From the NCBI RefSeq assembly GCF_000685315.1, contig NZ_ARYM01000005.1:1-64000 (forward strand): DNA of 64,000 nucleotides, given 5' to 3'. Of the stretch, positions 23,509-32,132 are shown one piece after another. The DNA is from Hyphomonas polymorpha PS728. GTDB lineage: Bacteria; Pseudomonadota; Alphaproteobacteria; Caulobacterales; Hyphomonadaceae. Numbering within the stretch: position 1 is the first letter of the stretch; each line of letters starts with the position of its first letter. The notes beneath the pieces were generated by a model. It was not told the origin of the DNA and did not search any database. It worked only from the letters and a program-made list of their open reading frames with translations. Position numbers and translations under genes: made by a program.

Positions 23509-24126
23509 TCAGACAGACGCCAGCAGCGCTTCAACCAGCTTGCGCACCGCTGCCCGCGCTTCCTCAACCGAAAGCCCGCGATCCTGACGCAGCCGCCGCC
23601 AGGTATCAAAGCCCAGAACGCTGTCGAACGCGGCCTCAAGCACCACATTCGAGCGTATCTCCTCCGGCAGCACCGAATCGAGGATCGACCGTTCCATCGC
23701 CACGAAATCCTGATGCCCCTGCATCAGATAGGCGGAGCGGAACCGCCGGATGCTGCCGCACACGCGGTAGGGCATGATCCGCTCGAACACTTCAGACCGG
23801 CGATCGACAAGTTCCAGTACCGTGTCGCGCCAGTTGGTGCTGCTGAACGGCGCCTTGACGATCGGCATCACCTCCTCTTTCACCCGGCGGTTCATCTCCT
23901 GGTAGAGGCCATCGACTTCTTCGAAGTGCCGGAACACCGTGCGCAGGCTGACATTTGCCACCTCTGCGATCCGCGCGGCGCCAGGATCAAGCTCGCCCTG
24001 GGCCACAAGCTCGAACATCGCTTCGATGATCTGCTCCCGGCTGCGCTCGGAGCGGCGTTTGCGGCCGTCTTCGCTTTCGGTTGCCGCGTCCACGAGTTCG
24101 GGCTCATTTTCGAGAAGGTCTGCCAT
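23509..24126 (-). CDS. TetR family transcriptional regulator
   Basis: A 205-residue regulator. Residues 22-75 form the TetR HTH (EQIIEAMFELVAQGELDPGA, RIAEVANVSLRTVFRHFEEV), followed by an unconserved helical ligand-binding domain. Its gene is nine bases before the FGE gene and downstream of the DUF1330 and HCCA-isomerase-like genes on the same strand. It is the best candidate for the factor that binds the 19-bp palindromes at 26017-26035 and 19123-19141. Ligand unknown, perhaps a sulfate ester or its product. Confidence 0.85.
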   Translation of the reverse strand: MADLLENEPELVDAATESEDGRKRRSERSREQIIEAMFELVAQGELDPGAARIAEVANVSLRTVFRHFEEVDGLYQEMNRRVKEEVMPIVKAPFSSTNWRDTVLELVDRRSEVFERIMPYRVCGSIRRFRSAYLMQGHQDFVAMERSILDSVLPEEIRSNVVLEAAFDSVLGFDTWRRLRQDRGLSVEEARAAVRKLVEALLASV

Positions 24127-24185
24127 TCCGCTTCCTTGCTAGGCCAGTTTTCTGGCGCTTTAATAGCGGTTAAGTCCGCGCCTGC

Positions 24186-24641
24186 CTATGCCTTGATGCC
24201 CATTTGTGACAGCATGACCTCCTTCATGCTCTCCTGAAGCACCGTTTCAATGTTCAACTGCCCTTTGAGGCCAGCGGTGCGGTGGACAGCCGCCGCCTGC
24301 CACTCGGTCGACATCGACATGCGTACCATATCGGCACGTTTGGGATACATGGCGATGGCCACCTCATCCCAAAGCTCCTCAGCCTTGCCCAGCGACAGGA
24401 AAGTCACGTCTGCGGCGAAGATCGCCTTGCCGCCAAACTTGGGCAGAATCTCGGTCACCGCCCGCCCATAGATCATGTAAGCATCTCGCCCGGAAAGGTC
24501 GCTCGCGCGCCCATCCTCATACTCGGCCTTCTCCTTGAACTTCAGGAGATTGACCATGAAGATCGGCCCATCCGGCCCCGGCTTCATCAGCTCCTGAACT
24601 ACTGCGGGATCTGTCGGAAACACTTCATTGGTAACCTGCAT
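24186..24641 (-). CDS. DUF1330-like protein
   Basis: A 151-residue soluble protein with a ferredoxin-like pattern: GPIFMVNLLKFKEKAEYEDG, then YGRAVTEILPKFGGKAIFAA, then VAIAMYPKRADMVRMSMSTE and the closing HRTAGLKGQLNIET. These match DUF1330, a dimeric alpha-beta barrel family of unknown role, often near catabolic genes. The N- and C-terminal extensions are longer than usual. It lies 28 bases after the HCCA-isomerase-like gene and 59 before tetR, so it is probably in the same operon. Confidence 0.65.
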   Translation of the reverse strand: MQVTNEVFPTDPAVVQELMKPGPDGPIFMVNLLKFKEKAEYEDGRASDLSGRDAYMIYGRAVTEILPKFGGKAIFAADVTFLSLGKAEELWDEVAIAMYPKRADMVRMSMSTEWQAAAVHRTAGLKGQLNIETVLQESMKEVMLSQMGIKA

Positions 24642-24669
24642 TCATTCCTCCCTGTACGGATTTTCCTGT

Positions 24670-25938
24670 TTATTTCGCCAGCGCGTCTTCAATGATCCAC
24701 ATACGGTCCTGCCCCCAGGTGGCAACATCGCCCACCCGGAAACTCGGCACACCCCAGATGCCCAGGCCCATCATCTCCGCCCGGTTGGCCTCTGCCTCCG
24801 CGCGCCAATGGTCCCCGCCGATCAGGGCGCGTGCCTTACCCCAGTCCAGCCCCGCACGTTCAACAATCTGCCGCAGGCCGGCATCGCTTCCCGCATCAAT
24901 CCCTTCAGCCCACACGCCTTTCAGGAATGATTGGCAATATTCAAACCCCACACCCGCCTCCATCGCCATCGGCAGGATGGCGTAGCCCCGCTCCACAGGC
25001 GTGCCGACCGGATCAGCAATCTTGCCGAACGGAATGCCCATCCGGCGCGCTTCCCGCGCCACATCCTTGGTGATGTACATGCCCTTCATCCGCGGCACCG
25101 GCAGGCCCCGCATCACCATCGGCAGCACAAAGCGCAGCTTCAGCTCTGCCCCATAGGCCTCCGCCAGCGCCCGGATGCGCTCGGCCGCAATGTAGGTGTA
25201 GGGACTGCGAAAGGAGAGATAGAAGTGAACCTCTTTGGCCGCCCCGCCAGGATTTGCGTCCGCCTGCGGACTATCAGGCTGAACAAACAGAAATGCTTCC
25301 GGCGCCCCCGCCTTCTTCGCGCCCAGCTCCCGCAGGCGCCGCTCCAGATAGTGCAGCCGGTCGACACCCCAATACCATTCACCCTCATAATGGAGCATCC
25401 CGCCCAGATAATGCCCCAGCGCCTCGCGCCGGGCCCCGCCCTCGGCCAGCACCGCCGCTGCTGTCTCGCCACCGGGAGGTAGCGGCGCGCCAGCCCACAG
25501 CGCCTCGCTGATCTCCAGCGCCCGCACGGCAAAGCCCGGCGCATCGAGGATGCCTGCCAGCGCCGCTTCGGCCTGCGCCAGCCGCGCAGCTGAAGGCTGC
25601 GCCCCCGGATCGGTAAAGCGCAGGCCCGCCTTTGCTGCCAGCCGCCCGGCATCTTCGCGTGAATAGTCCTCCAGCTTCGTCCGCTCCGGCGCGGCCCAAT
25701 CGGGCGGCGGCGGCGCCAGCCTCGGCTTCACCTGGATTTCATAGCGCGCAGCCAGCAGCGGCAGAACTTGCAGCATCAGATGCGAATAGGGGTCACCCGC
25801 GACATGGAAATACTCTGCCTGATGCATCCGCCCGTCCCTCTGCCTCTTGCGCTCGGCGGCGGCGCGCAGCTTTGACTGGCGCGCCTCCCCTGTCACATAT
25901 TGCGTCACCTGCGAGACCAGCTGCGTTTTCAATGACAT
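24670..25938 (-). CDS. tandem DsbA-like/2-hydroxychromene-2-carboxylate isomerase-type protein
   Basis: A 422-residue protein starting at ATG 25938 after GGGGGAGG. It has two thioredoxin-fold halves of the HCCA isomerase/GST-kappa type. The first has YFHVAGDPYSHLMLQVLPLL (residues about 43-62), the second HFYLSFRSPYTYIAAERIRA (about 238-257), GMYITKDVAREARRMGIPFG and the closing GIWGVPSFRVGDVATWGQDRM. No CxxC redox motif is present, so it is not a disulfide oxidoreductase. Such proteins use glutathione in isomerase or transferase reactions. The duplicated form is uncommon. A palindromic operator lies 79 bases upstream of the start. Confidence 0.75.
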   Translation of the reverse strand: MSLKTQLVSQVTQYVTGEARQSKLRAAAERKRQRDGRMHQAEYFHVAGDPYSHLMLQVLPLLAARYEIQVKPRLAPPPPDWAAPERTKLEDYSREDAGRLAAKAGLRFTDPGAQPSAARLAQAEAALAGILDAPGFAVRALEISEALWAGAPLPPGGETAAAVLAEGGARREALGHYLGGMLHYEGEWYWGVDRLHYLERRLRELGAKKAGAPEAFLFVQPDSPQADANPGGAAKEVHFYLSFRSPYTYIAAERIRALAEAYGAELKLRFVLPMVMRGLPVPRMKGMYITKDVAREARRMGIPFGKIADPVGTPVERGYAILPMAMEAGVGFEYCQSFLKGVWAEGIDAGSDAGLRQIVERAGLDWGKARALIGGDHWRAEAEANRAEMMGLGIWGVPSFRVGDVATWGQDRMWIIEDALAK

Positions 25939-26016
25939 TCTGGCCTCCCCCGGCGATGCCGCATGCCCCATACCGGCACGCGGCCAGGGCGGTTGTTATT
26001 CCGGAAACGGTATCTA

Positions 26017-26035
26017 TTGACACTCGTGGTGTCAA
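26017..26035. promoter_or_regulatory. 19-bp perfect palindrome, candidate TetR operator
   Basis: TTGACAC-TCGTG-GTGTCAA in the 282-base gap between the divergent genes starting at 25938 and 26221. TTGACA could itself serve as a -35 element. Otherwise this gap shows nothing I can name. Confidence 0.6.
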
Positions 26036-26220
26036 TTGGCCTGCCCGCGCCCACCCGCCGCCGATTTTCCGTTAATTTTCGGCCCCGGAAAATTCACCAA
26101 TGGCACGAAGATCGCCTGCCCAGGCTCGCGTTTCTGGCGCCGGACTTGCAACGCCAGGGCAGAAATCCTGCCGGTGCGCCCACCGGCCCTGCTGTATGTG
26201 AATGCTGGAAAGGACACGCC

Positions 26221-27138
26221 GTGCGTAATCAGATTGTGCCTCGCCTCAGCGGAGCCGCGCCCCGGCCGCTGCGCCACACGCTCGACCGGATCGCGATCCT
26301 CAACAATTCCGGCCATGCGCCCGGCCATCGCACACACCTCACAGACCTTCTGGCCGAACATTGGCGCGCCAGCGGTGTCGAAGTGATCGAGCTTTCGGGC
26401 ACGCGCGGCTTCGTGGAGGCAGATCTCCTTTTTCTCAATCTCAGCCGGCCGGTCGTGCCGGAAGAGTACAACCGTTTTGCCGCGCAATACCCGGTCACCT
26501 TCAATGCCGGCGCGGGCGACCTGCGCAAGCATCGTTATTCCAGCGGCCTTCTGCAGGCAGGCGCCGCTTACAAGGGCGCTGTCATCGTCAAGTCAGACCA
26601 GGGCTATATCGGCCCGTCCACGTCCGAGCGCGCCAGCCTCCTGCGCCGCCTCACCGGCCTCACCCGCACCGCTGCCCCGCGTGAAGCCTTCGCCAACGAC
26701 AATTATCGCATTTACCCCTCCATCAACGATGTTCCGGCCGAAAAGTTCGTCCCCGGATATATCGTCCAGAAATTCCTGCCGGAAGAAAACGCCGGTCGCT
26801 ACGTCCTGCGCCAGTATCATTTCCTCGGCGACCAGCATTTCCTCAGCCTACAGACTTCCGGCGCCGCCATCATCCGCACATCCGTTCCGCAAAGCCTCGA
26901 AGAATGGACCCCGCCGCAAGAACTTCTCGACCTGCGCGCGCGTCTCGGGCTCGACTATGGCCGCATCGATTTTGTCGAGGCCGAGGGCAAGCCCTTCGTC
27001 ATCAGCGTCGCCCGCTCGCCCGCCTTGCCGGTCAGTAAGGAACCCGGCTTCGTCCCACCCGCCTATTTCCGCCTCGCCGAAGCCTTCGCTGACGCCATGG
27101 TCGACATCTACAGCACCACGGAAAAAGCCGTCTTCTGA
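26221..27138 (+). CDS. ATP-grasp-like protein with degenerate metal site
   Basis: The GTG at 26221, preceded by GGAAAGGA, gives 305 residues; a frame open from 25963 adds only non-coding-looking sequence. Residues 10-35 form a strand/helix (RHTLDRIAILNNSGHAPGHR), and the central YKGAVIVKSDQGYIGPST resembles the ATP-grasp nucleotide loop. The C-terminal LGLDYGRIDFVEAEGKPFVI matches the ATP-grasp core. The next residues, normally an acidic-x-Asn Mg2+ motif before 'tPG', read ISVARSP, so the metal-binding Asp and Asn are lost. Catalysis is therefore doubtful. Its 3' end overlaps cydC by 31 bases in the opposite direction. Role unknown. Confidence 0.6.
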   Translation: MRNQIVPRLSGAAPRPLRHTLDRIAILNNSGHAPGHRTHLTDLLAEHWRASGVEVIELSGTRGFVEADLLFLNLSRPVVPEEYNRFAAQYPVTFNAGAGDLRKHRYSSGLLQAGAAYKGAVIVKSDQGYIGPSTSERASLLRRLTGLTRTAAPREAFANDNYRIYPSINDVPAEKFVPGYIVQKFLPEENAGRYVLRQYHFLGDQHFLSLQTSGAAIIRTSVPQSLEEWTPPQELLDLRARLGLDYGRIDFVEAEGKPFVISVARSPALPVSKEPGFVPPAYFRLAEAFADAMVDIYSTTEKAVF

Positions 27139-28748
27139 GGCCAGCCCCGGCCGTCGGCTTTGTGCTGCAGAATGAGGATTGCCCGCTGCCCGCCTGCCAG
27201 CCAGTCTGACAGGCGCGCCGCCAGCCGGTCTGCCAGCGCCTTGTCCAGTCCAGCAAAAGGCTCGTCCAGGATCAGCAGTTCCGGCCCTGCCAGCAGCGCC
27301 CGCGCAAGCCCCAGCCGCCGCAGCTCGCCGCCCGAAAACCCTGCCCCGCCCTCGCCGATCAGGCTCTCCAGCCCCTCGGCCCGCGCAAATACAAATTCAT
27401 CGGCCAACGCCGCTTCCAGCGCCGCGCGCATCTCCGCCTCGCTCGCCTCCGGCTTTGCCAGCCTCAACTGATCGGCCACCGTGCCCGGCAGGAAGGCCGG
27501 CATCTGCGGGCTCATGGAAATCCGCTCCAGCACCGAAGCAATCCGTACACCGCACGCGTCCACCCCGCCATAGCTCAGCATATCCGGTGCCACCGGATGC
27601 AGCCGCATCAGCGCCTCCGCCAGAGTAGACTTTCCCACGCCCGACGACCCGGCCAGCTGGGTCACGCTGCCTGCTTCAATGCGGAAACTCACCACCGGCG
27701 TCTGCGGCGCGCCCGGCGCGGCGGATACCGTCAGCCCACGCACTTCCAGTGGAAACACGCTGTCAATCGCCTGCGCCGTCTCGGGCGCCGCGTCCCACGC
27801 CGCTGCCCCGCCTTCCAGCCGGTCTGCCAGCCGGTCAGATGCTGCCTTAGTTTTCGGCGCGGCCTCCATCACCTTCAGCATGGCTGACGCGGCTTCAAAC
27901 GCCGCCATCAGCGCCAGCGCCGCCCCGGCCGCCATAGGCAGGTCGCCCTGCGTCACGGCGGCCCGCCACAGAGCCAGCACGCCCATCCCCACGCCCACGG
28001 CGCTGAGAATGGCCGAAAGCCCCCGGAAAGGCCGCTCCAGCGCCTCGCTCTCTTTCTGCCAGTGCGCCAGGGTCGCTTCAGCCTCCCCGGCATAGCGCCT
28101 CAGCGCGCCATACACGTCCAGCTCCGTTGCATTCTCGATCAGGCGCGCCACGTCCCCGCGCGCGGCGTCCGCCTGAAGGCTCAGAACGGCCGCGCGCCGC
28201 TGCGCCGCCTGCACGGCCAGGAAGGGCAACGCCCCTGCCGCCAGGGCTGCGGCCAGCACCGCCAGAACAAACAGCACCACATCGCTCGCCAGCGCCAGGC
28301 CCAGCGCGACCACGAAGCCGGAAATCACCCCGATCCCCGGCAGCACCACTTTCAGGAACGCGCCCTCGGCTGCGTCCATGTCATCCACCAGCGCCGTCAG
28401 GTCTGCTGATGCCATCGGTGACAGCCCTCTGCGGCTGCGGGCCCCGGCCTCGAAGACGCGCGGGCGCAGCCGCGCTGACAGGCTGAGGATCGCGTCATGC
28501 CCGGTCAGTTGCTCGCCATATCGTCCCAGCACCCGGGTGAAGGCGGCCCCGCGCACACCCGCGCTCGGAAACAGGTGGTTGAAGCTGTGCCCCGCCCCCG
28601 CCACGCCGGCCAGCGCGCCGGCAACCAGGAACCAGCCCGACAGCCCCATCAGCACCACGCCGGCGATCGCGGCGACCGCCGCCAGCCCCATCGCCAGCCC
28701 GAACTGAAGACGCCCCGGCGCTCCAAGCGCTGACCAGAGCTTCATCAT
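27108..28748 (-). CDS. cydC: thiol reductant ABC exporter subunit CydC
   Basis: A 546-residue fused permease-ATPase. With CydD it exports glutathione/cysteine to the periplasm and is needed for cytochrome bd assembly. Six membrane helices occupy residues 15-310. The ATPase has Walker A GSSGVGKSTLAEAL (near 375), signature FSGGELRRLGLARALL and Walker B LLILDEPFAGLD. The N-terminal segment FNHLFPSAGVRGAAFTRVLGRYGEQLTGHD is typical of CydC. Its start overlaps the cydD stop by four bases; its 3' end overlaps the convergent ATP-grasp-like gene. Confidence 0.9.
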   Translation of the reverse strand: MMKLWSALGAPGRLQFGLAMGLAAVAAIAGVVLMGLSGWFLVAGALAGVAGAGHSFNHLFPSAGVRGAAFTRVLGRYGEQLTGHDAILSLSARLRPRVFEAGARSRRGLSPMASADLTALVDDMDAAEGAFLKVVLPGIGVISGFVVALGLALASDVVLFVLAVLAAALAAGALPFLAVQAAQRRAAVLSLQADAARGDVARLIENATELDVYGALRRYAGEAEATLAHWQKESEALERPFRGLSAILSAVGVGMGVLALWRAAVTQGDLPMAAGAALALMAAFEAASAMLKVMEAAPKTKAASDRLADRLEGGAAAWDAAPETAQAIDSVFPLEVRGLTVSAAPGAPQTPVVSFRIEAGSVTQLAGSSGVGKSTLAEALMRLHPVAPDMLSYGGVDACGVRIASVLERISMSPQMPAFLPGTVADQLRLAKPEASEAEMRAALEAALADEFVFARAEGLESLIGEGGAGFSGGELRRLGLARALLAGPELLILDEPFAGLDKALADRLAARLSDWLAGGQRAILILQHKADGRGWPQKTAFSVVL

Positions 28749-30412
28749 GGCGCCGCCTCCTGCCGATGGGCGGTCAGATCGACCACGTGGTCACACGCTG
28801 CGCGCAGATTGTCCGAATGTGTCCCCAGAATGACCGTCCTTGTCCGGGAAATGTCCCGAAGTGTCCGGATGAAGTCCTCTTCTGCCGCCTCATCAAGGTG
28901 CGCGGTCGGCTCATCCAGCAGCAGAAGGCCAGATCCTCGCAGGATCACTCTCGCCAGCCCGATCCTCTGCCGCTGTCCACCCGAAAGCCCGCTGCCGCCC
29001 CGCCCCAGCTGCCGCGGCAGCAGCGCATCTGCCTCTCCGGCTTCCGCCAGGCCCACCGCCACCAGCGCCGCGCGCAGGTCAGCGTCCCCTGCCTCCGGCG
29101 CCGCCAGCCGCAGATTGTCGGCAACACTGCCCTCAATCATCCAAGGCGTCTGGCTGATCCAGGTCGCGCTTTCGGCCAGGCTCGCCCCCGGCGCCAGCAC
29201 TGCGCCATCCACCCGCACTGCGCCGCCGGTCACACCGCCTTGCCCCACCAGCAGTTTCAGCAGCGTCGTCTTGCCTGCGCCCGAGGGCCCAGTCAGCGCC
29301 ACCATCTCCCCGGGCCGGGCCGTAAAATTCACGCCCTCCAGCCGCGCGCCATTGCCGAACGCCACCGCCACATCCTGAAACGCAATCTCCGGCGCCGCCC
29401 GGAGTGCGGGTAACCGCTCCGGCAGAGGCCGCGCCGCCGCCGCCTCCAGCCAGTCATCCAGAAACCCTGCCGCAGCCGTCCCGTCTGCCCGGTCATGGTG
29501 CAATGCCGACAGCTTGCGGATCGGGGCAAAGAATTCCGGCACCAGGATCAGGATCGTCATCCCTTCCGCCAGCGTCAGCGTCTCGCCGGTCGCAAACGGA
29601 AACACGCCGAGCAGCTTGAACCCCACATACACCGCCACCATCGCTACAGAGATCGAGGCAAAGAACTCCAGCACCGCTGTAGAGAGGAACGCCACCCGCA
29701 ACACCTTCATCGTCCGGCCACGGAGGTCTGAGGAGGCTTCCGCCAGCGCCGCCGTTTCCCGCGTCACGGCCCGGAACGCCCGGATAATGCCCGCCTGCGC
29801 CGCCCGCGCCTGGAATGCGCCCGACAGCTGATCCAGCGATGTCTGCTGCGCCCGCGCCACCGCCGTCACCTCGCTCAGCGTCAGCCAGATGAACGCCGGC
29901 AACACCAGCACCGACACCAGCAACAGCGCCGCCGCCAGCCAGCTCTGCGTCGCCACCGCCACCAGCACGATCACCGGCCCGGCAAGTGCCATCCGCTGCC
30001 CCGGCACCCAGCGTGCGGCGTACCCGGCCAGCTTCCCTGTACGATCTATCACCTGTGACGTGCGCATGCCCGCCCCGGCGCCTTCCAGCATTCCGGCCCC
30101 GCGGGCTTTCAGTGTCTCGAATATCTCGCCGCGCGCTGCTGCCACGGTCACCAGCCCTGCGCGTGCCGCAGCGCCGTCATGCAACCATCCGGCAAGCGCG
30201 CGCACCATGGCGCACCCTGCGGCCAGAACCAGCAGCCCCCCAGCTGGCTCCCCATCGGACAAATTGTCCACCCCGTAGCCGATGCCGAACGCAATCCCCA
30301 CCCAGGCCAGAAGCCCGAACATCTGCAGCAGGAATGCCTGCCCCGACGCCGCTTTTGCCGCGCCGCTCCAGCGCTTCAAGCGCGTCCTTTTCTGCAGTCC
30401 TGACGATGCCAT
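28745..30412 (-). CDS. cydD: thiol reductant ABC exporter subunit CydD
   Basis: A 555-residue fused permease-ATPase, the partner of CydC. The N-terminal membrane domain is followed by an ATPase with Walker A GPSGAGKTTLLKLL, Q-loop WISQTPWMIEGSVADNLRLA, signature LSGGQRQRIGLARV and Walker B LLLLDEPTAHLD. It is first in the cydDC operon, which is divergent from cydABX across a 127-base gap (30413-30539). Pairing of exporter and oxidase genes is classical. No FNR-type TTGAT-N4-ATCAA box is seen in the gap. Confidence 0.92.
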   Translation of the reverse strand: MASSGLQKRTRLKRWSGAAKAASGQAFLLQMFGLLAWVGIAFGIGYGVDNLSDGEPAGGLLVLAAGCAMVRALAGWLHDGAAARAGLVTVAAARGEIFETLKARGAGMLEGAGAGMRTSQVIDRTGKLAGYAARWVPGQRMALAGPVIVLVAVATQSWLAAALLLVSVLVLPAFIWLTLSEVTAVARAQQTSLDQLSGAFQARAAQAGIIRAFRAVTRETAALAEASSDLRGRTMKVLRVAFLSTAVLEFFASISVAMVAVYVGFKLLGVFPFATGETLTLAEGMTILILVPEFFAPIRKLSALHHDRADGTAAAGFLDDWLEAAAARPLPERLPALRAAPEIAFQDVAVAFGNGARLEGVNFTARPGEMVALTGPSGAGKTTLLKLLVGQGGVTGGAVRVDGAVLAPGASLAESATWISQTPWMIEGSVADNLRLAAPEAGDADLRAALVAVGLAEAGEADALLPRQLGRGGSGLSGGQRQRIGLARVILRGSGLLLLDEPTAHLDEAAEEDFIRTLRDISRTRTVILGTHSDNLRAACDHVVDLTAHRQEAAP

Positions 30413-30539
30413 GTACGTAGTTTTACTGTGGACGCTCCAAGTGACGCATGCGACTTATCGCGGCGTGACTTCACCCACGGATTACTTTAGAGATTCGTGA
30501 AATACGCAGCATGGAGCTGCCTCACAACGGAGCTGGGAA

Positions 30540-32120
30540 ATGCCCGATCTCCTCGTAGCAGACCTGTCGCGCTGGCAGTTCGCTCTCACCGCAATGTACC
30601 ACTTCCTCTTCGTGCCGCTCACGCTCGGCCTCTCGATGATCCTGGTGATCATGGAAGGCGCGTATGTGATGACCGGCAAGGAAGTCTGGAAGCGTATCAC
30701 CAAATTCTGGGGAACGCTGTTCGGCATCAATTTCGTGCTCGGCGTCGCCACCGGTATCACGATGGAGTTCCAGTTCGGCATGAACTGGTCCTACTATTCC
30801 CATTATGTTGGCGACATTTTCGGCGCGCCCCTCGCCATCGAAGGCCTGATGGCCTTCTTCCTTGAAGCCACGCTCGTCGGCCTCATGTTCTTCGGCTGGG
30901 ACAAGCTTTCCCGCCCGGTTCACTGGCTCGTTACCTTCCTAGTAGCGCTGGGGTCGAACCTCTCGGCGCTCTGGATTCTCGTCGCCAATGGCTGGATGCA
31001 GAACCCCGTCGGCTCGGAGTTCAATCCCGAGACGATGCGGATGGAAATCACCAACTTCATGGAAGTGATCTTCAACCCCGTCGCCCAGGCCAAATTCGTC
31101 CACACTGTCAGCGCCGGCTATGTCACCGCCTCGGTCTTCGTGCTCGGCGTTTCGGCCTGGTATGTCCTGAAGGGGCGCCATCTTGGCCTCGCCAAGCGCT
31201 CCATGGCGGTTGCCGCCAGCTTCGGCCTTCTCTCTGCCTTCTCGGTCGTCGTCCTCGGCGATGAAAGCGGCTACGCGCTCACCGATAACCAGAAGATGAA
31301 GCTCGCCGCGCTCGAAGCCATGTGGCACACGGAGGAAGCGCCCGCGCCCCTGACGCTGATCGGCATTCCGGACCAGAGAACCCACGAAACCCACTTCGAA
31401 GTGAAGTTCCCGTGGATCCTCGGCCTGATCTCCACCCGCTCGCTGGACGGTGAAGTCGAAGGCATCCTGCCGCTCGTCGCTATCGCCGAAAGCCGCATCG
31501 AGAATGGTCTCCACGTCTATGAAGCCGTGCAGCACCTCAACGACAATCCGGAGGATGCCGCCGCCCGTGAAATCTTCGAGCAGACCAAGCAGGATCTCGG
31601 CTACGCCCTCCTCCTGCTGCGCTATGTCGATGATCCGCTGACGGCAGACAAGGAAACCATCACCAAGGCCTCCTTCGACACGGTGCCGAACGTGATGATG
31701 GCCTTCTTCTCCTTCCGTATCATGGCAGGGCTGGGCTTCCTCTTCATCGGCATCTTCTCGCTCGCCTTCTTCTTTGTCAGCATGAAACGCAAGGTGCCCA
31801 GATGGTTCCTGCGGGTGGCGATCCTGGCGATCCCACTGCCTTGGATCGCGGCAGAACTCGGCTGGGTCCTCGCCGAAGTTGGCCGCCAGCCCTGGGTGAT
31901 CGACGGCGTGCTGCCCACCTTCCTGGGGGTCTCCAGCCTGTCGGCTTCGCAGGTCATCATGACGATGGTGGGCTTCACCCTCCTCTACGGCACACTCGCC
32001 GTGATCGAGATCAGCCTCATGCTCCGCGCCATCAAGGCCGGGCCTGGCGGGCGGATCCTTCCCGAGGGTGTGACCAGCGAAGGCCCCACCGGCGGGCGCT
32101 CTGTCCAGTTTGACGTCTGA
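30540..32120 (+). CDS. cydA: cytochrome bd ubiquinol oxidase subunit I
   Basis: The 526-residue quinol-oxidising subunit of the bd oxidase, which reduces oxygen at very low levels without pumping protons. His21 in MYHFLFVPLTLGLS is the high-spin heme ligand. Further markers are KFWGTLFGINFVLGVATGIT, the periplasmic quinol-binding Q-loop (about 250-380) and the GRQPWVIDGVLPT signature near residue 458. GGAGCTGGGAA precedes the ATG. About nine membrane helices. First gene of cydABX. Confidence 0.95.
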   Translation: MPDLLVADLSRWQFALTAMYHFLFVPLTLGLSMILVIMEGAYVMTGKEVWKRITKFWGTLFGINFVLGVATGITMEFQFGMNWSYYSHYVGDIFGAPLAIEGLMAFFLEATLVGLMFFGWDKLSRPVHWLVTFLVALGSNLSALWILVANGWMQNPVGSEFNPETMRMEITNFMEVIFNPVAQAKFVHTVSAGYVTASVFVLGVSAWYVLKGRHLGLAKRSMAVAASFGLLSAFSVVVLGDESGYALTDNQKMKLAALEAMWHTEEAPAPLTLIGIPDQRTHETHFEVKFPWILGLISTRSLDGEVEGILPLVAIAESRIENGLHVYEAVQHLNDNPEDAAAREIFEQTKQDLGYALLLLRYVDDPLTADKETITKASFDTVPNVMMAFFSFRIMAGLGFLFIGIFSLAFFFVSMKRKVPRWFLRVAILAIPLPWIAAELGWVLAEVGRQPWVIDGVLPTFLGVSSLSASQVIMTMVGFTLLYGTLAVIEISLMLRAIKAGPGGRILPEGVTSEGPTGGRSVQFDV

Positions 32121-32132
32121 GGGAGAACAACA

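Noticed and set aside
25963-26220. N-terminal extension of the ATP-grasp-like protein
   Set aside because: The extension has non-coding composition, covers the 26017 palindrome and lacks a start signal. GTG 26221 has a good ribosome-binding site.
30413-30539. FNR/anaerobox in the cydD-cydA gap
   Set aside because: No TTGAT-N4-ATCAA or close variant was found by eye.
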